DNA from: Bacteroidales bacterium
GTDB lineage: Bacteria > Bacteroidota > Bacteroidia > Bacteroidales > 4484-276
Assembly: GCA_021740425.1 (NCBI GenBank)
Contig: JAIOZV010000015.1
Location: 1 to 34,480, forward strand
Direction of reading: 5' to 3'
DNA: 34,480 bases
Below are positions 8,927 to 17,098 of the stretch, piece after piece (positions within the stretch are counted from its first letter, which is position 1; each line of letters starts with the position of its first letter). Both the position numbers and the translations under genes were made by a program. The notes below the pieces were generated by a model. It ran no database searches, was not told the origin of the DNA, and worked only from the letters and a program-made list of their open reading frames with translations.

Positions 8927-8964
8927 CAAACCAGACAGGTTACTCAAACAAACCTGTCTGGTTT
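8927..8964 (-). terminator. Intrinsic terminator downstream of the lipoprotein gene
   Basis: A perfect 14-base stem (8928-8941 with 8951-8964) with a 9-base loop lies 17 bases past the lipoprotein stop. On the minus strand it is followed by TTTGTTTTTC within the terminator position. It probably limits read-through into the barrel and hydrolase genes, where no clear new promoter was found. Confidence 0.75.
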
Positions 8965-8980
8965 TGGTATAAATGGCAGG

Positions 8981-9814
8981 TTATTCTTGTCCTACCCAGT
9001 AGTATTTTTGGATATTCATGGTTCCAAAAGCGCCACCACTGGTGCTGCCAAAACCGGCATCAGTAGTTGGAGGAGTTACCCCGGCAATTGCAGGGTCAAT
9101 CTGTGCTACTTCATACCACATCGAATCCTGGGCTGCAGGATATACTTTAAAGATGCCCTGGCTGATTACTGTGAATGGTGAGCTTTGATTCAATGTAATA
9201 TCCCAAATGTCATCATCCGCACTTTTAGTCATTTCATACGACCCTTCAAGAATTTGTGGAGTTCCTCCAACAAAAGCTGTTACCATATAGCTTTGATCCT
9301 GATAAAAATTAGCATACAAAGAATCGTCATAACCCAAACTTGCCAGAATAAGAGAAATGTCGTAAGCCGACCATTTCCCTATAATTCCAAGTTCCTTTAC
9401 GTCCGTTGAAGCTACAATATCCTGATCTACACTGTTGCCTTCGGCACCAAAGAAGCTGCCTGATTTTGCGGTTAGTTCCAAAGTTTCATTTCCATCAAGC
9501 CGGTTGCTGTAAACAATAGTAATTGTGGCCACGGTTTCACCGGCTGTATGTGCTACCGAAAACTGTGCTGCCACAGGATTGGTGGCTACAAAAGTTAATG
9601 CAAAGTTGTTTGCATCAAGATTTCCGGTTTTGTCGGCATTTTTGTAAACAGCCTGATTAAATGTAACTGTAACAGTAGTGTTGTCGTCCGACAGATCTAC
9701 AGATGAAATCTGAACTGCCAGTGAAGGGTTGTCATCGTCGTCATTGTTACATGCAACAAAGGTTAGTGCAAATGCTGCGAGGAGCATCAATGTTACTACT
9801 TTTAAATTTCTCAT
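8981..9814 (-). CDS. Surface-type lipoprotein with Ig-like (Big_5/SbsA) domain
   Basis: A 277-residue protein starting with a lipoprotein signal (lipobox FVAC, Cys22). The cysteine is followed by NNDDDD, an acidic stretch of the sort that acts as a surface-export signal in Bacteroidota lipoproteins. Residues about 34-130 form an Ig-like fold with the SbsA/Big_5 pattern (TVTVTFNQAVYKN, then NRLDGNETLELTAKSG). The rest (about 145-277) has IGKWSAYDI and an EGSYEM segment, like small beta-barrel lipocalin-type domains, though this is uncertain. It lies between the acyl-CoA ligase and the barrel gene. It may bind substrate on the cell surface, by inference only. Confidence 0.7.
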   Translation of the reverse strand: MRNLKVVTLMLLAAFALTFVACNNDDDDNPSLAVQISSVDLSDDNTTVTVTFNQAVYKNADKTGNLDANNFALTFVATNPVAAQFSVAHTAGETVATITIVYSNRLDGNETLELTAKSGSFFGAEGNSVDQDIVASTDVKELGIIGKWSAYDISLILASLGYDDSLYANFYQDQSYMVTAFVGGTPQILEGSYEMTKSADDDIWDITLNQSSPFTVISQGIFKVYPAAQDSMWYEVAQIDPAIAGVTPPTTDAGFGSTSGGAFGTMNIQKYYWVGQE

Positions 9815-9904
9815 AATTTTAAATTTTAATTATTAATGGTTATTTAAAGTGATTGTGAATTTAGTTGTGAAAATGCTTTGAAAGCGGAGTGATGGATTAT
9901 TATA

Positions 9905-10051
9905 GTACCGGATGGTTTGCTTCTGCGGTGGTAGAAACGATACATGCCTTAACCGGGCAATTATTCGATGCCATCGCAATTCAATCACAGAAGTTCCCTG
10001 TATGGTTCGTACAAGTTTATCTATTAGTATTTTGCCAGAATTATTTTTCAT
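9905..10051 (-). pseudogene. Possible decayed mono-cluster ferredoxin
   Basis: Translating the minus strand from the ATG at 10051 gives an ILIDK start with a QGTSV stretch. One frame over, the downstream part reads IAMASNNCPVKACIV and continues to a stop near 9905. The second piece resembles the C-terminal cysteine motif (CPVxA) of small ferredoxins, and the first resembles their N-terminus with the cysteines lost. A frameshift would be needed to join them. The gap between the acyl-CoA ligase and the lipoprotein is otherwise empty. This is weak evidence and could be chance. Confidence 0.25.
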
Positions 10052-10056
10052 AGGGT

Positions 10057-11562
10057 TTAAACCATTTCCTTTAATTTTTTCCTGTCAATTTTACCTGCAT
10101 CATTTTGCGGCAGCTCTTCTAAAAACTCGATGTGCTTTGGTACTTTATATTTTGCCAGTTTGCTGATGCAGTAATTTAAAATTTCATCCTTGCTAATATG
10201 TATTCCAGGATTCAAAACGACAAATGCTTTTCCTGTTTCGCCCCATTTTGTGTCGGGCACACCCACAATGGCAAGCGAACTGATGGCAGGATGCTGACCA
10301 AGTACGTGTTCAACTTCTGCCGGATAAACATTTTCACCGCCTGAAATATACATGTTTTTTATCCGGTCAACAACAAAATAGTATCCTTCTTTGTCCCTGA
10401 TCATTAAATCACCTGTATGAAACCAACCACTTTGGATGGCTTTCGCTGATTCGTCAGGGTTTTTCCAATAACCCGGAGTTACCGTTGGGCCCGCTAAAAC
10501 AAATTCACCAGGTTTGCCCATAGCTACTTCCTTAAAATTTTCATCTACCAGCTTTGCATGATAATAAAAATTGAGGGTTCCAATGGAGCCTTTTTTCCTA
10601 ATGGCATCCTGATGGTCGAGTGAGGTTACATTCGGGCCTGCTTCAGTAAGGCCATAACCCTGACGGATTAATACTCCTTTGTCGTGCCATTGCTCGATTA
10701 GCGGAATGGGCATGGCCTCGCCACCAACAATGAAATAGCGCAAGCGGCTAAGTTTAACCTTGTTGAAAACCGGCGACTCAGCCATCATTTTCAACATGGT
10801 AGGTACGGCCCACCAAATGGTCGAATGTTCGTGGTCGAGCATTTCGAGTACAAGATCAGGATCGAAACTTTTAATTAAGAGCGTGTAAGCTCCGTGATGG
10901 ATAAAGGGAGTGAGTAAAACATTCCAGCCCCCTGTATGAAAGGGCGGGGCACAATTTATAGAAACATCATTCGAGGTGATATTTAATCTTAATTCGGTGT
11001 TGATGCTATTCCAAAACAGCATTTTATGAGTGTAGATAGCACCTTTTGGGAAGGCGGTGGTTCCTGAAGTATATAAAATGAACATCGGGTCGTCTTCTTT
11101 AATTTCCGATACTATTGCTGGTGGCTCAAATTTGTTTTTGATACAAACCTTATTGATGTCTGCCAGATTATCCATCGAAAGTTTAAATGCTATCTTTTGA
11201 AAGGATTCCAGATTTTTAATTTTATCAAGAAATTTTTCATCATAAAAAATACCTGCAACTTCAGCATTGGAAATGATATAATTGAGTTCATCGGGTGCAA
11301 GACGATAATTGAGCGGCACCAGAATGATGCCCGTTTTTTGAGCAAGCGCAAACAGAACAACATACTCCATGCTAAATTCTGAAATGATCGCAAACCTGTC
11401 GCCTTTGGCAAAACCCTGCTCCTTACTTAGCATTCCTGCCAGATTGTTGCCCAATTTATTAAACTGGGCATAGCTGTATTCCCGCCCGGTTTCAAATTCT
11501 TTGAAAGCTATTTTGAGCGGGTTGTAGATGGCCCATTTCCCAAACCAGTCGAATACATTCAT
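10057..11562 (-). CDS. AMP-forming acyl-CoA synthetase
   Basis: A 501-residue ANL-superfamily ligase that activates a carboxylic acid as acyl-AMP and then makes the CoA thioester. It has the phosphate loop YTSGTTAFPKG (164-173), the GYGLTEAGPN adenylate motif, GWFHTGDL with the ribose-binding aspartate, the hinge DRIKNMYISGGENVYPAEVE, and the catalytic lysine in DAGKIDRK (Lys491). All key residues are present, so it should be active in the cytoplasm. The substrate is not clear; medium or long fatty acids or aromatic acids fit the group. It is 49 bases downstream of the symporter, which suggests that the acid taken up by the symporter is then activated. Confidence 0.9.
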   Translation of the reverse strand: MNVFDWFGKWAIYNPLKIAFKEFETGREYSYAQFNKLGNNLAGMLSKEQGFAKGDRFAIISEFSMEYVVLFALAQKTGIILVPLNYRLAPDELNYIISNAEVAGIFYDEKFLDKIKNLESFQKIAFKLSMDNLADINKVCIKNKFEPPAIVSEIKEDDPMFILYTSGTTAFPKGAIYTHKMLFWNSINTELRLNITSNDVSINCAPPFHTGGWNVLLTPFIHHGAYTLLIKSFDPDLVLEMLDHEHSTIWWAVPTMLKMMAESPVFNKVKLSRLRYFIVGGEAMPIPLIEQWHDKGVLIRQGYGLTEAGPNVTSLDHQDAIRKKGSIGTLNFYYHAKLVDENFKEVAMGKPGEFVLAGPTVTPGYWKNPDESAKAIQSGWFHTGDLMIRDKEGYYFVVDRIKNMYISGGENVYPAEVEHVLGQHPAISSLAIVGVPDTKWGETGKAFVVLNPGIHISKDEILNYCISKLAKYKVPKHIEFLEELPQNDAGKIDRKKLKEMV

Positions 11563-11611
11563 AGCTGTATATTGTTTTCTTTAATGATGTGTTTCAATTA
11601 ACGTTTTTATT

Positions 11612-13153
11612 TCAGTTTCCTTTTTTGCTTCCAAAATAAATAATTAATCCTACGAAGGTTGAAGCAATAATTGCCGATGAAGCAGCAATTGCAGGGTTTC
11701 TGATTGTTCCTTCAAGATAGGGTGTGAATACTCCAAAATTCCAGCCAAAATCGCTGACAGTCCAGGGTAAAAAATAATAAATCCCGAAATGAACCAAAAT
11801 TGCTGTTACAGAGGCCCAGAGTGGTGCCAGATAACCTTTGTGTTTCAAAAATATCCCAAAGATTACAGGGATAAAAGCTGCAGAAAAATAGGCATAAACT
11901 CCATTTTGCGCAAGCAAAGCCACACTTAGTTTAGGATGCATGATTTGCCTGAGTGAAATAAAAAATGTTACAATGGCCAGCAATGCAATCGAAACTTTAT
12001 TGATGGAGATATAGGTCTTTTCCGATCTGATATTTTTTCCGAAAATAGGCCGGATGATGTCAGAGGTGATGGTTGTGGAAACCGATTGTATCAATCCTTC
12101 AAGGGTTGACATTCCTGCTGAAATCAGTCCCAAAACTACTATCAGCCCGATAAATACAGCCAAATTAGTGTTTGCAAATACTTTAACAACATAGGCAGGG
12201 ATAATTCCGTCATTTTTAAGGGCTTCACCTTCGGCCATCAAATCAGGGAAAGTGAGGCGGGCATAAAAACCCGTGATGACCACTAAAAAGAATACAATTT
12301 CAACCACAGTAGCAACAAGCAGAAATCTGTTGACATCGCTCTCTTTTTTCAAGAGCAGCGATTTGGTGATGATATGAGGTTGAACCACCACGGCTACACC
12401 TATAATAAATTGAGCAAATATTATTTCGTAAAAATCTCTGAATAACGGGCTCGAAGGATAGGTTGAATTTGGAAGCTGTGGATCGATGCCTGCAAGTTTT
12501 TCCATAAATCCACCGATTCCATTGCTGAAGTGTTCGTAGCCCGACCCGATTAAAATAAAGGCTACAAGCAACATGATCAATGCCTGTATGGTGTTTGTGT
12601 AAACCATCGAGTTGGCACCACCAAACATCATGTAGCCAAACACAAACACGATCAATCCGCCGAGAATGTAAATCTCATCGATATTTAAAGATTTGGATAA
12701 AACTTTGGTAAGAGCAACTGCAATCAATACAATAAAAGTTATCAATAGCAATGAAAGAAAAGCCATAAAAAGTGCGTAGCCTTTACTGTTGTATCGTTTT
12801 CCGATCCATTGTGCCAGAGTAAGCGCTTTAACGGAATCGCCATATTTTCTGAAATTTTTGGTGAGGATGATCAAGGACAGGATAGCCCCGAGTGGAAAAA
12901 CGATGCCGTAGGAAATGAAGGCGGAAACACCGAAATTGGCAATAAAACCAGGGTTGATTACAAATGTTGCAGCACTTGTCATGGAGGCAGCCAGCGAAAG
13001 TCCCACGGCAGTGGGGGAGAAGCTGATATTTCCTATGGCATAATCTGAGATGCTTTTAATTTTTAAAGCTCCCCTGATTACAAAATAGAGGATTACGGCC
13101 ATGTAAAGACCTGCCAAAATCCATGTTCCGATAACTTGTACTTGTGTTGCCAA
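11612..13153 (-). CDS. Sodium:solute symporter (SSF family)
   Basis: A 513-residue inner-membrane protein with about 13 hydrophobic helices, matching the SSF fold. Its N-terminal half has the family features SDYAIGNISFSPTAVGLSLAA (35-55), ending in the conserved small-residue helix (MTSAATF), and GYMMFGGANSMVYTN farther on. SSF carriers use sodium to take up sugars, amino acids, vitamins or carboxylates. The acyl-CoA ligase just downstream favours a monocarboxylate here, but this is inference. Upstream is a 434-base repeat-filled gap before the condensing-enzyme gene. Confidence 0.88.
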   Translation of the reverse strand: MATQVQVIGTWILAGLYMAVILYFVIRGALKIKSISDYAIGNISFSPTAVGLSLAASMTSAATFVINPGFIANFGVSAFISYGIVFPLGAILSLIILTKNFRKYGDSVKALTLAQWIGKRYNSKGYALFMAFLSLLLITFIVLIAVALTKVLSKSLNIDEIYILGGLIVFVFGYMMFGGANSMVYTNTIQALIMLLVAFILIGSGYEHFSNGIGGFMEKLAGIDPQLPNSTYPSSPLFRDFYEIIFAQFIIGVAVVVQPHIITKSLLLKKESDVNRFLLVATVVEIVFFLVVITGFYARLTFPDLMAEGEALKNDGIIPAYVVKVFANTNLAVFIGLIVVLGLISAGMSTLEGLIQSVSTTITSDIIRPIFGKNIRSEKTYISINKVSIALLAIVTFFISLRQIMHPKLSVALLAQNGVYAYFSAAFIPVIFGIFLKHKGYLAPLWASVTAILVHFGIYYFLPWTVSDFGWNFGVFTPYLEGTIRNPAIAASSAIIASTFVGLIIYFGSKKGN

Positions 13154-13587
13154 AGTGGGTTTGTGGTTATTTGTTAAAAGTTAATCGTTATTTGTTATGC
13201 GTTATTTGATGAGTCCCGAAGTTTCGGGAAAGTTCCGCTTTTGCGGGACTATTTGTTATTTGTAAAAAAGTTATAGGTTAATAGTTAATTGGCTGTAACT
13301 TCATGATTTTAGTTGATGAAAACTAATGAACTTTTATTTTAATTGTTAATTGGTCAATTTGTTAATTTAGTTTAATTTATTCAACTTTTTGCTATCGGCG
13401 AAGCGTAAGAAGGCTCTGCCGGGGAGTAACCTTTCAAGGAAAAAACCGATCCACGAAAATGCACAACTTTTTTCCCCTCCTTATTTCTTTCTTTACCTGA
13501 TTCCCTCATTCCTTCTCACCCTCGTTCATTTGTTCCCCATCTTGTTGTGGTCAATAACGAATTACCATTAACGATTAACAAATAACT
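13154..13587. other. Repeat-rich intergenic region
   Basis: No gene is credible in this 434-base stretch. It contains copies of an AT-rich motif TTAATCGTTATTTGTTA (13181-13197) and an inverted relative at the far end (13567-13587), so the region is bordered by related arms in opposite orientation. Between them is the three-part palindrome at 13212-13250 and T/A-rich sequence. The same motif returns near 14676-14702. Confidence 0.6.
13212..13250. repeat. Three-way palindromic hairpin element
   Basis: An outer stem AGTCCCG (13212-13218) with CGGGACT (13244-13250) encloses CCCGAA-GT-TTCGGG (13215-13228) and CCGC-TTTT-GCGG (13235-13246). The arms are compatible with a cloverleaf-like or alternative fold. 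Short GTCCCGAAG...CGGGAC palindromes of this look are dispersed between genes in many Bacteroidota genomes. Confidence 0.6.
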
Positions 13588-14580
13588 CTAAAATCTGAAC
13601 GCTGCGCTTGCAAAAGCTAAACCTCCTCCTGAGCCAATAAAAAACATCAGGTCGCCCCGATTTATTTTTCCTGCATCAAGCCTGTCCTGAAATGCCAGTG
13701 GTACACAGGCAGAACCTGTATATCCATAATAATGCATGCTTGTTTGAGCCTTATCCCAGGGTTGCTTCAGCAGATTCATGGTTTGCCTGATGCTGTTGAT
13801 ATTGATTTGTGTTAAAAAATAATGATCAACATCTGAAGGGCCTGCGCCGATTCTTTCGCACAAAGTATTGCTCATCATCGCCCATATTTCAGGGTTAAGT
13901 GTTTTTGGGAATTTTTTCACAAATTGCAGCAAATGTCCTTTTTCTGCCACCACTTCATCCGTGACGGGCTGGAAAGTTCCACCTGCATAAATTCCCATGT
14001 AATCGTAATACTGTCCTTTGGTAATGAGTTGGCTTGCAAGGTAGCCGCGATTGGAATTTTCCTCTGCCTTTAAAATAAAAGCTCCTGCACCATCAGCAAA
14101 AAGAGTTACAGTATTTTTGTTTTCCATGTTCAGATATTTGCTCATGGCATAAGCCCCCACAACCATAATGGTATTGTAGTTTTCATCGCTGCGAATGTAT
14201 TTTGCCCCCATGTCAAGAGCGGTGACGAATCCGGCGCAGGCCGTATTTACATCAAATGAACCTGCGTTTATCATCCCCATTTTGTATTGAACCTTTGATG
14301 CTGTGGAAGGCGAAATGTATTCGGGCGTATCTGTTGAAATGATGAGTAGGTCGATTTCCTCTGGTTTTATATTGCCGGCTTCCATAGCACGTTTGGCAGC
14401 TTCTATCACAAGATCGGCCACCGATTGTTCAGGGCTGCACCATCGGCGCTCATAAATTTCCACATTTTCGCGAAGCCAGGTGTCAACATCTTCGCCAAGC
14501 AACTCATCGAAATATGAATTTGGTATTACCTGCTCCGGAACATAGGCACCTGTTGAGTGTATGATTGCGTTTCTGCTCAT
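13588..14580 (-). CDS. FabH-like (KAS III) condensing enzyme, degenerate active site
   Basis: A 330-residue thiolase-fold protein of normal KAS III length. The acyl-accepting cysteine is intact in TACAGF (Cys115). The catalytic histidine of FabH (in the motif PHQAN) aligns with Thr257 in FLTQIN, and the asparagine (in GNTS) aligns with Tyr287 in YGYTGS. These two residues normally promote decarboxylation of malonyl-ACP, so ordinary condensation is unlikely. An acyltransferase or another thioester reaction is possible. It sits between a FabG-like reductase and the symporter, separated from both by repeat-filled gaps. The genome probably has another, true FabH. Confidence 0.85.
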   Translation of the reverse strand: MSRNAIIHSTGAYVPEQVIPNSYFDELLGEDVDTWLRENVEIYERRWCSPEQSVADLVIEAAKRAMEAGNIKPEEIDLLIISTDTPEYISPSTASKVQYKMGMINAGSFDVNTACAGFVTALDMGAKYIRSDENYNTIMVVGAYAMSKYLNMENKNTVTLFADGAGAFILKAEENSNRGYLASQLITKGQYYDYMGIYAGGTFQPVTDEVVAEKGHLLQFVKKFPKTLNPEIWAMMSNTLCERIGAGPSDVDHYFLTQININSIRQTMNLLKQPWDKAQTSMHYYGYTGSACVPLAFQDRLDAGKINRGDLMFFIGSGGGLAFASAAFRF

Positions 14581-14647
14581 TTATTGTTATTGAGTTATGT
14601 TATTGAGTTATTAGGTTATTGAGTTATTGAATTATTGAGTTATTGGG
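14581..14647. repeat. Tandem TTATTGAG repeats
   Basis: Six copies of an 8-base unit TTATTGAG or close variants start at 14587, 14600, 14616, 14624, 14632 and 14640. The last four are in strict 8-base register. It sits directly upstream of the condensing-enzyme start codon and could affect its leader or expression by slippage. It is followed by three short TTAACGATTAAC-like motifs (about 14661-14702). Confidence 0.7.
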
Positions 14648-14712
14648 AATTTGAAATTACTTAAACGATCAACGTTTAACGATTAACCAATAACGATTAA
14701 CCTCCCATCCTT

Positions 14713-15468
14713 CTAAACCGTCATTCCACCGTCAACACTCAAAGTATGGCCATTGATGTATGAGGCGAAATCAGAGCAAAGAAACATATAGGCATCTGCC
14801 ATTTCTTCGGGAGTAGCCAGGCGTCCCAAAGGAACTTTTGTTTTCATGTCATCAAGTACCTTCTCCGGCATTTTCGCCACCATTTCAGTCATCGTAAAAC
14901 CGGGAGCCACAGCGTTTACATTTACTCCTTTCCGACCAAATTCGCGCGCCCAGGTTTTTGTCATGCCGATGATTCCGGCTTTTGTAGCCACATAATTTGT
15001 TTGCCCGAAATTTCCATAAAGTCCAACAACAGATGAGGCATTAACAATTTTACCAAAACCTTTATCGAGCATTATGGGTGCTATGGCTTTGGTGCAATTA
15101 AAAACCCCTGTCAGGTTTACATCGATCACCTGCTGCCACATCTCCGATGTCATTTTTTTAAATGATGCATCCCTGGTAATTCCGGCATTGTTGATCAGGA
15201 AATCAATGGTTTCATACTTTTTCAGAATGGATGCCACGGCTGCTTCTATTTCGGTCATTTTACTTGTATCAACTTTAAAAAATTCAGCCTTCCCTCCATT
15301 TTTTAAAATTTCAGCACATACTGCCTTTCCCTTTTCTTCCTGTACATCCCAGATGATGGTAACCGCACCTGCTGCTGCAAATTTTATTGCAGTGGCTTTT
15401 CCAATGCCATCGGCACCTCCTGTAATAATTGTTATTTTATTGTTGAATTTAAACATGGTTTTGTGCAT
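14713..15468 (-). CDS. FabG-like short-chain dehydrogenase/reductase
   Basis: A 251-residue classical SDR. It has the cofactor loop TGGADGIG (16-23), NNAG (93-96), the helix asparagine (Asn118), and the catalytic Ser146, Tyr159 and Lys163 in NASSVVG and YVATK. The sequence is close to 3-oxoacyl-ACP or acetoacetyl-CoA reductases (FabG/PhaB), which reduce 3-oxoacyl thioesters. Two ATGs compete: 15468 (MHKT) and 15456 (MFKF), the latter closer to the family's start. It heads a row of minus-strand genes for acyl metabolism. Activity on CoA or ACP thioesters cannot be told apart by reading. Confidence 0.88.
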   Translation of the reverse strand: MHKTMFKFNNKITIITGGADGIGKATAIKFAAAGAVTIIWDVQEEKGKAVCAEILKNGGKAEFFKVDTSKMTEIEAAVASILKKYETIDFLINNAGITRDASFKKMTSEMWQQVIDVNLTGVFNCTKAIAPIMLDKGFGKIVNASSVVGLYGNFGQTNYVATKAGIIGMTKTWAREFGRKGVNVNAVAPGFTMTEMVAKMPEKVLDDMKTKVPLGRLATPEEMADAYMFLCSDFASYINGHTLSVDGGMTV

Positions 15469-15643
15469 ATAATGATTGATAATTTATTTGCAAATTTCGG
15501 CAGGATTAAAATATGCATTGGTGTTGAATATTGTTTGTGCCCCCTGACTTTTATAGAAATACTTTGTAAAATCTTATCTATGTTATTGATGGTAAACTAT
15601 TTAAATAATTCAATTTTGGGGGTTGACTTAATAAAGGAAGAGA

Positions 15644-17032
15644 TTATTTTTTTTTGAATAAAAGTTCGGGGATATGAAGGCTGATTTCATTCACAAGTTC
15701 ATTTATTGCCTGCTTTTGACCCCATTCATTTCCTGATTTTTCGATTTCAGTCTTAAGTTTGTCAAAATCAATTTCTCCGCTTTTGTATCTCGAAAGTAAA
15801 TAATACCATGATATGGTTGGCAGATATCCGGGCTTTTTACTGTACTCAATTTCCATTTCGGGTATTTTATTTCTCCTGCAAACTGTGAGCACTTTGCCAT
15901 ATTTTTCCTGCATGATCATCGATTGAAGCCAGGCCGAGAAAAAACTGTGCCAGCGGTATTCAAGTACTTTTTCTTTATAAGCCGTAAAAAATGTTGTTCC
16001 ATAACTTTCGCCTTCGGCAGCCTTTCCATTCGCGTTTAGGCTCTTAATAAATATCGAAGCAAAGCCCACCCGATTGTGATAGCTCATGGTTTTTTTTAAT
16101 TCAGGAATTGATTTTTGCAGCAGTTGGAGTGCAGTTTCGCTTTTTTTTAAACGGAGCAAAACCGAGCAGTGATTGTTCAGGTAATGCACATAGTCGCTGC
16201 CATGATCCCGCAGTGAAAGGTACCCGTATTTTTCTGCAAGTTCCGGCTTGTTCATCTTTGCATGAAGCAATAGCCGGTTTGAATAATAATTTGATAAGAT
16301 CCGCCTTGAATAAAACTTCCCCATTTCAAATTCATGGTTGAGGTAATCATAAAGGTCTTCGATTTTATCAAGTTGGTTGTTGTTATAATGCAGAAAAGTA
16401 AGCCTCACAATGGCATAATACCGGTTTAGCCCGTCGAGCTGTTCATTGTAAAAAACATCTTTTAAAAAGTCTTCCCAAACGGATGCATTGTTAGCTTTTT
16501 GAGTGTATTGATCTGTAATGTCGCGGGTTGCCCTGTTTAGATTTTCAAATACTTCGCGCGAAGTATTATAGCTTTCCTGATATTGGTCGAGGTAGCTGTT
16601 AACAGGCTCAAGGTAGTGATAGCGCATTCTTACAAGCAAAAAAGATCGGAAATCGCGGATAAGTTCATAAATACGCATAAAATAGTAGGGTAGCTTTTTT
16701 TGTGTTTTAATGATTTTGATAATTCTTTTTTCATCTGCTGGAAGCACCTGATCAGTCATTACAATTTTTTCGAGATGAAGTAAATCTTCAAGCATTTTAT
16801 CCACATCAATTGCAGACAAATTCTGGTAGATCCAGTTTTTCAGGTAGGTATATTTTCGTTTGTCGATATCCGGATTGAGTTTTAATTTTCCAGTAGTTTT
16901 AAATTTAATGATGGCCTCAAAAATGCTTCTGTTCGTTTCGTCTTTGAATCGAGCCACTGACTCGAGATAGGTTATTTCAAGAGGCATCAAACTTTTAACA
17001 AATTCTGAAAAGGTTTTTAATTTTGCTTTCAT
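15644..17032 (-). CDS. Hypothetical helical-repeat protein
   Basis: A 462-residue protein that I do not recognise. It has no signal peptide or membrane segment, so it should be cytoplasmic. The composition is rich in Leu, Tyr, Lys and Asn, and a long stretch (about residues 200-420) alternates pairs of amphipathic helices, like TPR or related repeats. An example is ILSNYYSNRLLLHAKMNK followed by AEKYGYLSL. The N-terminal 60 residues (LKTFSEFVKSLMPLE, KFKTTGKLKLNPDIDKRKY) look like a separate small helical domain. The gene stands alone, divergent from the cyanophycinase-like gene, with a 66-base gap between the starts. A scaffold role is possible but unproven. Confidence 0.7.
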   Translation of the reverse strand: MKAKLKTFSEFVKSLMPLEITYLESVARFKDETNRSIFEAIIKFKTTGKLKLNPDIDKRKYTYLKNWIYQNLSAIDVDKMLEDLLHLEKIVMTDQVLPADEKRIIKIIKTQKKLPYYFMRIYELIRDFRSFLLVRMRYHYLEPVNSYLDQYQESYNTSREVFENLNRATRDITDQYTQKANNASVWEDFLKDVFYNEQLDGLNRYYAIVRLTFLHYNNNQLDKIEDLYDYLNHEFEMGKFYSRRILSNYYSNRLLLHAKMNKPELAEKYGYLSLRDHGSDYVHYLNNHCSVLLRLKKSETALQLLQKSIPELKKTMSYHNRVGFASIFIKSLNANGKAAEGESYGTTFFTAYKEKVLEYRWHSFFSAWLQSMIMQEKYGKVLTVCRRNKIPEMEIEYSKKPGYLPTISWYYLLSRYKSGEIDFDKLKTEIEKSGNEWGQKQAINELVNEISLHIPELLFKKK

Positions 17033-17098
17033 AACTTTGTGTAATCTGTTTCAACTTAAAGGTTCTCTATTTTTCCATCACTTTTAAATTATCATACG

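Noticed and set aside
9833-10051. Intact 72-residue gene on the minus strand
   Set aside because: The single-frame translation has no family features; only a frameshifted reading resembles a ferredoxin, so it is treated as a possible remnant.
13389-13571. Small plus-strand gene in the repeat gap
   Set aside because: Low-complexity translation, no ribosome site and no family resemblance.
6243-15468. OleABCD-type olefin cluster (condensing enzyme, hydrolase, ligase, reductase all present)
   Set aside because: The condensing enzyme lacks the His and Asn of OleA, the reductase is a short FabG-type rather than the extended OleD type, and the hydrolase is exported with a Ser nucleophile instead of the cytosolic Asp type of OleB.
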